Shown here: positions 58,705-64,000 of the stretch, in pieces | How the letters are laid out: each line of letters opens with the position of its first letter | Numbering within the stretch: the stretch's first letter is position 1 | Source: Limivivens faecihominis | Lineage (GTDB): Bacteria > Bacillota > Clostridia > Lachnospirales > Lachnospiraceae | DNA length: 64,000 nt | Assembly (NCBI RefSeq): GCF_020686945.1 | Contig: NZ_JAJEPR010000011.1 | Coordinates: 1-64,000 of the forward strand | Direction: 5' to 3' | Position numbers and translations under genes: made by a program | Notes under the pieces: generated by a model | The model's input: only the letters and a program-made list of their open reading frames with translations | What the model was told of the DNA's origin: nothing | The model's database searches: none

Positions 58705-60330
58705 ATGCAGACAACAGAAATCAGAGAAACATGGACAGCACTTTATGCAAGATTATCATTGGATGACGGCAATGTGGGCGAGAGCATGAGCATCCAGAGC
58801 CAGAAGGCGATCCTTACAAGAAAAGCAGAAGAACTGGGAATTTATAATTATCGGTTTTATGTAGATGATGGTTATTCCGGTACGAATTTCAACCGTCCGT
58901 CCTTTCAACAGATGATAGCGGACATCGAAGCAGGAAAAGTTACCTGTGTGATCACAAAAGACCTTTCGAGATTAGGCAGGAACTATCTGGAGAGCGGTGC
59001 TTATATCGAGGTATTTTTCCCAAAACATCAGGTACGGTATATCGCCGTGAATGACGGTGTGGATTCCGCAAACAGCGGTGAGATGGATATTACCCCGTTT
59101 AAGAACATTCTTAATGAGTTTTATTCAAGGGATGTTTCTAAAAAGGTGAAGTCAGGTAAGTACATCCGGGCAAGCCAGGGAAAATTCATGGGAACACACG
59201 CACCATTCGGGTATCAGAAAGACCCGGAGGATAAAAACCACCTGATTGCTGATGAAGAAACCGCACCAACCGTCCGTTATATTTTCCAGCTTGCACTTCA
59301 GGGAATGGGAAACAATAAAATCGGGAAAATCCTTTATGAACAGAAAATCCCAAAGCCGGCATATTATAAACCGGAATATTTTGGAAAGTTTCTGGTAAAA
59401 GAAGATGATGCCTATAACTGGAAACAGGAAACCGTTATCCGGATTTTACGCAACCCGCTTTACAAAGGCTATTTCTGGGTGCAGAAATATGATAAGAAGC
59501 ATTTCAAGCAGGAAACAAGGGGTTATATCCCCATGAGTGAGCGAACCATTATTCCCAGTGACCATGAGGCACTTGTTGATGAACACACATGGGATACGGT
59601 GCAGGAAATCCTTGACCGCCATACGAAAGTCAAGCCCTGTACTTCCGGGTATGAGAATAAGTTCCGGGGCATTTTAAAATGTGCCGACTGCGGAAGTACC
59701 CTGATGGTGCATACCGATGGCAGGAATAAAGAGAAGCCAGTCATCGAACGGACTTTTTATCAGTGCCGCATCTACCGTGTGAGGGGAACCGGGTTCTGCA
59801 GCCAGCACCGCATCAATGCGGACGATCTGGAGAAACTTGTACTTGCGGACATCCAGACCCATGCAAAAAAGGTCATAAAAAACCGGGAGAAATTCATGCG
59901 GAAGGTACTGGGGCAGATGGATATGACAGCGGCGAATAACCAGGAAAATATCCAGAAAAAGCTGGAGAAACTGGAGAAAAAGCTCCTCGAATCGGACAGA
60001 CAGTTCATCAAGCTGTATGAGGATTTTACAAAGCAGCTTGTGTCAGAACAGCAGTTCCGGATGTTGTCCACCCATTTTGAACAGGAAAAGAAAGAAACAA
60101 CCGAAGAAATTGAAAAACTGAAAACTACGGCTGACAATCTGAAGGACAGCACCTGCAAAGTGGAACAGCTTGCCAATGAAATGGCAGAATGTGCAGAGAT
60201 CAAAGAGCTGACCACAGCCATAGTAAACCGTCTTATCGAAAAGATTGAGGTATCTGAACCTCAGACCATCGATGGAGAGAAAGTCCAGAATATCCGGATT
60301 TTCTACAAGTTCGTTGGAGAAATCAATTAA
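58705..60330 (+). CDS. Large serine recombinase (TnpX/TndX-like) of layer 3b
   Basis: 541 aa from ATG 58705 with AGGAGG. Ser18 in LYARLSLDDG, VITKDLSRLGRNYLESG, recombinase domain with THAPFGYQKDPEDKNHL, zinc ribbon (CADCGSTLMVHT ... CRIYRVRGTGFCSQH), long coiled coil, C-terminal NIRIFYKFVGEI. It is the same subgroup as the layer 3a enzyme. It ends 36 bp before the junction with the helicase gene. The GA at both junctions agrees with the known GA crossover of this subgroup. Confidence 0.94.
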   Translation: MQTTEIRETWTALYARLSLDDGNVGESMSIQSQKAILTRKAEELGIYNYRFYVDDGYSGTNFNRPSFQQMIADIEAGKVTCVITKDLSRLGRNYLESGAYIEVFFPKHQVRYIAVNDGVDSANSGEMDITPFKNILNEFYSRDVSKKVKSGKYIRASQGKFMGTHAPFGYQKDPEDKNHLIADEETAPTVRYIFQLALQGMGNNKIGKILYEQKIPKPAYYKPEYFGKFLVKEDDAYNWKQETVIRILRNPLYKGYFWVQKYDKKHFKQETRGYIPMSERTIIPSDHEALVDEHTWDTVQEILDRHTKVKPCTSGYENKFRGILKCADCGSTLMVHTDGRNKEKPVIERTFYQCRIYRVRGTGFCSQHRINADDLEKLVLADIQTHAKKVIKNREKFMRKVLGQMDMTAANNQENIQKKLEKLEKKLLESDRQFIKLYEDFTKQLVSEQQFRMLSTHFEQEKKETTEEIEKLKTTADNLKDSTCKVEQLANEMAECAEIKELTTAIVNRLIEKIEVSEPQTIDGEKVQNIRIFYKFVGEIN

Positions 60331-60367
60331 ATTTCCATAATGTACCTATAATTCAAGAGCCATTGAA

Positions 60368-62068
60368 CTTGCACCGGAAGGAACAGGATATCGTGCAAAG
60401 TTCAGATTTGCACGGTTTTATAATATTCCGGAACTGATGAATATGTTTAAGGAGATTGCAGATATCAAGACTTCCGATCAGTTGAAGCTTCCTGTGCCGG
60501 AAGCAGAATATGAAACAGTGGTGCTGAAACCAACGGAACAGCAGAAAGAAATCGTAGAAAGCCTTGGAGAACGTGCAGAAGTTGTCAGAAATGGTGGGGT
60601 AGATGCCTCCGTTGATAATATGCTGAAAATCACCAATGATGGAAGAAAGTTAGCACTGGATCAGCGTTTAGTGAACGAATTATTGCCAGACAATCCAGAA
60701 AGCAAAATATCAGTATGTGCAGAGAAAAGCTATGAAATCTGGAAAGATACAGCAGCACAGAAATCAGCACAGTTGATTTTCTGTGATTTGAGTACACCGA
60801 AAGGCGATGGCAGTTTTAATGTCTACGACGACCTGAAACGGAAACTGATGGAAAAAGGAGTGCCGGAAAAAGAGATTGCTTTTATTCATGATGCAAATAC
60901 AGAAGCTAAGAAGACGGAGCTGTTTGGAAAAGTGAAATCCGGACAGGTTCGTTTTTTGATTGGTTCTACAGCAAAGATGGGTGCAGGAACCAATGTGCAG
61001 GATCGTCTGATTGCGTTGCATCATCTGGATATTGGCTGGAAACCATCTGACTTGGAACAGAGGGAAGGACGTATTATCCGTCAGGGAAACCATAATAAAA
61101 AGGTTCATATCTTCCGGTATGTAACAGAATCCACATTCGACAGTTATATGTGGCAGCTGATTGAGAATAAGCAGAAATTCATTTCTCAGATTATGACCAG
61201 TAAAGCACCTGTGCGAAGCTGTGAAGATGTGGATGAAGCGGCACTTTCTTATGCGGAGGTCAAGGCCCTTGCAACTGGAAATCCGGCAGTAAAAGAAAAG
61301 ATGGCATTGGATGTGGACGTAGCAAAGTTGAAACTTTTAAAAGCGAACCACATGAATAACCAGTACCGCCTGGAGGATGATATTGCAAGGAATTTTCCAC
61401 AACAGATTGCAAAACTGACGGAGATCATAGACAGCTACAAGGTAGATATCGCTCATTATTCTGAGCATAAAATCATAGATCCAGAGCTGTTTTCTATGGA
61501 AATCAGTGGCAAAGTGTTCACAGAAAAGAAAGAGGCAGGTATGGCACTTCTGGCGGTCTGCAAAGACATTAAGTCTGTGGATGCAGCTATGGATATTGGA
61601 AGCTATCAGGGATTTAACATGAGAATCCAATTCGACAGTTGGAGCAAAGAGTTTATCCTGTCTGTAAAGCATGAATCGGTAGCTAAAGTTCGATTGGGAG
61701 CCGATGCTCTAGGAAATATCACTCGTATCAATAATCTTTTAGAAAGTTATCCGGAGAAACTGGCAGAAGCAGAACAACGGCTGGAAACGGTACAGGAGCA
61801 GCTGGCAAATGCCAAAGAGGAAGTCGGGAAGCCATTTCCAAAAGAAGAGGAACTGAACCAAAAACTGGAGCGGCTGTCAGAGTTAAATGCACTTCTCAAT
61901 ATGGATGAACGGGAAGATACAGAAACAGAGCAGTCGGAATCAAAAGAGAAAGAAGAAAGACCGGCACGAGGTTCTATCCATGAGAAACTGCAGATTTATA
62001 AAGAAAAGAGTCAGCGGGAAAGTGAAACTGGCAAGGAAACCAGAAAACGGGATTTCGGTCTGGAATAA
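60368..62068 (+). CDS. Giant methylase/SNF2-helicase-like protein, C-terminal part (interrupted)
   Basis: The native frame resumes at 60368 (LAPEGTGYRAKFRFARF); a start at ATG 60437 is possible but has no strong ribosome binding site. Contains the helicase C-terminal domain: LIFCDLSTPKG, VRFLIGSTAKMGAGTNVQDRL and the arginine-finger motif VI QREGRIIRQGN, then a coiled coil and charged tail. Without the N-terminal Walker A/B part it cannot hydrolyse ATP alone; the two products could only work if they associate. Excision of layer 3b would restore the gene. Confidence 0.88.
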   Translation, partial: LAPEGTGYRAKFRFARFYNIPELMNMFKEIADIKTSDQLKLPVPEAEYETVVLKPTEQQKEIVESLGERAEVVRNGGVDASVDNMLKITNDGRKLALDQRLVNELLPDNPESKISVCAEKSYEIWKDTAAQKSAQLIFCDLSTPKGDGSFNVYDDLKRKLMEKGVPEKEIAFIHDANTEAKKTELFGKVKSGQVRFLIGSTAKMGAGTNVQDRLIALHHLDIGWKPSDLEQREGRIIRQGNHNKKVHIFRYVTESTFDSYMWQLIENKQKFISQIMTSKAPVRSCEDVDEAALSYAEVKALATGNPAVKEKMALDVDVAKLKLLKANHMNNQYRLEDDIARNFPQQIAKLTEIIDSYKVDIAHYSEHKIIDPELFSMEISGKVFTEKKEAGMALLAVCKDIKSVDAAMDIGSYQGFNMRIQFDSWSKEFILSVKHESVAKVRLGADALGNITRINNLLESYPEKLAEAEQRLETVQEQLANAKEEVGKPFPKEEELNQKLERLSELNALLNMDEREDTETEQSESKEKEERPARGSIHEKLQIYKEKSQRESETGKETRKRDFGLE

Positions 62069-62144
62069 ATAGGAAAGATGGCATAATTTGGTAGAAGAAG
62101 GTTCTGTCGGTTATGCCATTTTTTAGAACACAGGAGGAATTTAT

Positions 62145-64000
62145 ATGGCAAGAAACAGGATAACGGGCAGAGAAACACAGAAAATGCAGGAATATACGCA
62201 GGAACAGATCAGTCAGGCAGAGCGTAGAGGCATAGAATTTCCAACAGATGTAAAAGAACAGCTTTTTGAATATGCGAATCTGATCGGTGAGGAAGAGAAA
62301 GTTAGGACTCTGGTAAGAAATCTAGCAGATGCAGTGATCCAGGCAGATAAAGAAGGGGTAGAGGATTTGCTGGATGACGCAAAAATGGATATTCAAGAAC
62401 TGCCGGATCCAACCATAGGTAAGCTAGAATTACGTGACTATGGATATACAGCAGAAGATATGGTACCGCTTAGAAAAGAAGCAGCTCTTGATTATCACAG
62501 AATGGGTTCTAAGATTTATTGCCTTGGAAGTGATGGCAGTAAAGGTGAATATGCGAGTAAAGAAATGATACAGGCGCATGAAGGTCTGTTTGGAATGGAA
62601 TCGAAGATGTGGGAACGGATAGAGGAGAATGATCTGGATTATGCCGATGAAGATTTTGGAGCATTTCAGGAGCCTATGAGTGTGATCAATCAGGAAGAAG
62701 CACTGAAATTATACGATGCCGGAGCAGATATTTATTTGATTACTAATTTTTCATCACCGATCTATGTCACGGAACGCATGGAAATTGAACGAGGACCGGA
62801 ACATTATCAGATGTCCATGGCAGAACTGGAGCGTTTCCGTAACCTGGAATGGGAAATGCAGAAATATCCACAGATTCAGTCTTTGAAAGAGGCAAACCTG
62901 TTGTTAGGAACAAGGCGAACCTTTGGTATTTATCAGATCAAGGACGATTCACCGGGCGAAAACTATGCATTTATGAATATGCGCTTTATTGAAAGTCATG
63001 GTATGCAGATAAAAAAAGAAGATTATAAGCTGGTCTATGTTGGCGAATTACTGGGAAATATGTCACTGGATGATATCTTTGAAAGATTCAACATTGACAG
63101 AGCGGAAGACTTCCGGGGACATTCCCTGTCAGTCAGTGATATCGTGGTTCTGAATGACGGAGAAAATGTAACCGCTCATTTTGTAGACAGTATCAGTTTT
63201 GAACAGCTGGATTCTTTCCTGAATCTGGAAGAGCAGGTTCTTAGTGAACTGGCATATGAGGTGGGAGAACGTTACTTTGCTATTCAGAGGACAGAAGAAG
63301 GATATGATTATTCCTTTTATGATGAAGATTTCCGTCTGCTGGATGGTGGAGTCTATGAGAATGATGAAATTTCTATTGAAGAAGCGGCAGAGGAACTTTT
63401 GGAAGACGAAGGATGGACTGGAGAACACATCCGTGGGGATTATGATCAGTTGATGGAAAAGGTAGAAGAAATGGATGAGGTTGTAATGGCAGAGATTCAG
63501 AAAAGCCAGGGCGAATATAAGCCTTTGGCAAAGGTGGAGGAACTGGAAGAGGCGAATTATAACATGATTGATAACGTCCTCAACAATATGCCACCGAAGA
63601 AAGAGCCTTATCTGGAATACTTTGCCACAGAATGCGATGAGTTCCATGACATGGGAGCTTATGAAAAAAGTACCGATGTTAATCAGATAGCTGCAGTCTA
63701 TGAAAAATATAGGGAGAATCCAGAAACAGCTTATCTGGGATGCTCAATGGGAATTATCTATCGTGATCCGGAAGACAGTTACTATGATGAAGCCGAATTT
63801 GCAATCGTTAAAGGAAATACCGTACTTGGAAATCTGATGGATGATGTTCGATTTTATGGAGAACTTGCACTGGTACGGGAAGGAATTGAAAAAATTCATG
63901 AAGCATTGCCGGATTATAAGTATGTACCGATGCGGGATGTTCGGGAAGCGATGTATCCAGAGAAGATGACCACAGAACAGCTGGCAGAGGCAATGGATGA
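62145..64000 (+). CDS. YodL/DUF4316-type large polyvalent protein, 3' partial
   Basis: ATG 62145 after AGGAGG; the frame is open to the window end (618 codons). An N-terminal helical part (ITGRETQKMQEYTQEQISQAERRG) is followed by a tyrosine/acid-rich region, a YodL-like domain (EDFRGHSLSVSDIVVLNDGENVTAHFVDSI, about 325-355), LPD-like modules (YFAIQRTEEGYDYSFYDEDFRLLDGG) and the DUF4316-like motif NYNMIDNVLNNMPPKKE (about 470). Such modular proteins follow the giant helicase gene in clostridial ICEs; function is not established. Confidence 0.85.
   Translation, partial: MARNRITGRETQKMQEYTQEQISQAERRGIEFPTDVKEQLFEYANLIGEEEKVRTLVRNLADAVIQADKEGVEDLLDDAKMDIQELPDPTIGKLELRDYGYTAEDMVPLRKEAALDYHRMGSKIYCLGSDGSKGEYASKEMIQAHEGLFGMESKMWERIEENDLDYADEDFGAFQEPMSVINQEEALKLYDAGADIYLITNFSSPIYVTERMEIERGPEHYQMSMAELERFRNLEWEMQKYPQIQSLKEANLLLGTRRTFGIYQIKDDSPGENYAFMNMRFIESHGMQIKKEDYKLVYVGELLGNMSLDDIFERFNIDRAEDFRGHSLSVSDIVVLNDGENVTAHFVDSISFEQLDSFLNLEEQVLSELAYEVGERYFAIQRTEEGYDYSFYDEDFRLLDGGVYENDEISIEEAAEELLEDEGWTGEHIRGDYDQLMEKVEEMDEVVMAEIQKSQGEYKPLAKVEELEEANYNMIDNVLNNMPPKKEPYLEYFATECDEFHDMGAYEKSTDVNQIAAVYEKYRENPETAYLGCSMGIIYRDPEDSYYDEAEFAIVKGNTVLGNLMDDVRFYGELALVREGIEKIHEALPDYKYVPMRDVREAMYPEKMTTEQLAEAMD

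Larger units (their letters stand above)
46366..60366. mobile_element. Layer 3b: mobilizable element of 14.0 kb in the helicase gene
   Basis: Taking 46366-46367 (GA) and 60365-60366 (GA) as the crossover, joining 46367 to 60367 restores the helicase frame across S-I-E-L-A-P-E-G. A large serine recombinase ends 36 bp before the right junction. Contents are plus-strand and AT-rich at the left: RR, HK, lipoprotein, FtsX permeases, ABC ATPase, toxin-antitoxin, sigma-like protein, DUF3847, MobA/MobL relaxase. No secretion genes, so it needs a helper. Confidence 0.9.
1..64000. mobile_element. Outermost ICE (layer 1), incomplete at both ends
   Basis: Seen in three pieces, 1-1626, 39611-46365 and 60367-64000, all coded on the plus strand with similar moderately AT-rich composition. 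Gene content (Cna-B surface protein, DUF5688 protein, giant methylase/helicase, YodL/DUF4316 protein) matches accessory regions of Firmicutes ICEs. Two other elements interrupt it. Its own integrase, relaxase and secretion genes are outside the window, so calling it an ICE is inference from gene families. Confidence 0.6.

Noticed and set aside
58581..58766. 61-codon ORF starting in the stop of the 58315 gene
   Set aside because: It runs 62 bp into the recombinase gene in another frame and has no recognisable features; the recombinase start at 58705 with AGGAGG is better supported.
1..64000. CRISPR arrays, tRNA and rRNA genes
   Set aside because: No regularly spaced identical repeats with unique spacers, no cloverleaf with conserved tRNA boxes and no rRNA sequence were seen. 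The 23-bp palindromes are dispersed, not arrayed.

Overview
The window is a stack of mobile elements from a gut-type Clostridia (Lachnospiraceae/Oscillospiraceae-like) genome. This placement is inferred from the gene families (DUF5688, TnpV, Maff2, CD1108-, CD1845-, DUF4315- and DUF4366-type proteins, large serine recombinases) and from the abrupt changes in base composition; no rRNA, tRNA or housekeeping gene is visible to confirm it.

Layer 1 is the outermost integrative conjugative element (ICE). It is moderately AT-rich, plus-strand coded and incomplete at both window edges. It is seen in three pieces: 1-1626 (3' end of a sortase-anchored Cna-B surface protein and a 46-aa basic protein), 39611-46365 (DUF5688 protein and the first 1863 codons of a giant methylase/helicase-like gene) and 60367-64000 (the rest of the helicase gene and a YodL/DUF4316 protein).

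Layer 2 is a GC-rich, mostly minus-strand element of about 38 kb (about 1627-39610) inserted between the 46-aa gene and the DUF5688 gene. It has a large serine recombinase at its left end, MobC and a MOBP-type relaxase, a type IV secretion set (PrgI/VirB3, VirB4, VirB6-like, CD1108 NlpC/P60 hydrolase, Maff2, VirD4, PcfB), two DNA methyltransferases, a SpoVG-domain protein, ArdA anti-restriction and a ParB-like protein. Its cargo is a response regulator / histidine kinase / ABC transporter operon (5606-9710). It also carries at least 15 copies of a 23-bp palindrome, plus one diverged copy, placed just after stop codons, next to promoters, or in frame inside genes. I know of no description of this repeat.

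Layer 3a (23586-34014, minus strand) is a mobilizable element of about 10.4 kb inside layer 2. It splits maff2 at an 18-bp direct repeat. It encodes a serine recombinase, a CHC2 primase, a VapE-like helicase, a MobA/MobL relaxase, an SdpI-like protein, a lipoprotein and a secreted protein. Layer 3b (46366-60366, plus strand, AT-rich) is a 14.0-kb mobilizable element inside layer 1. It splits the helicase gene at a GA dinucleotide. It carries a second RR/HK plus lipoprotein plus FtsX-type ABC system, a RelE-like toxin-antitoxin pair, a MobA/MobL relaxase and a serine recombinase.

Removing each insert restores an open reading frame: maff2 becomes about 71 codons, and the helicase becomes 2430 codons across 46367/60367. 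All three inserts carry their own large serine recombinase near one end. Structured DNA near the mobilization genes gives candidate transfer origins. A TnpV-family gene with its own strong ribosome binding site lies in another frame inside the helicase gene.
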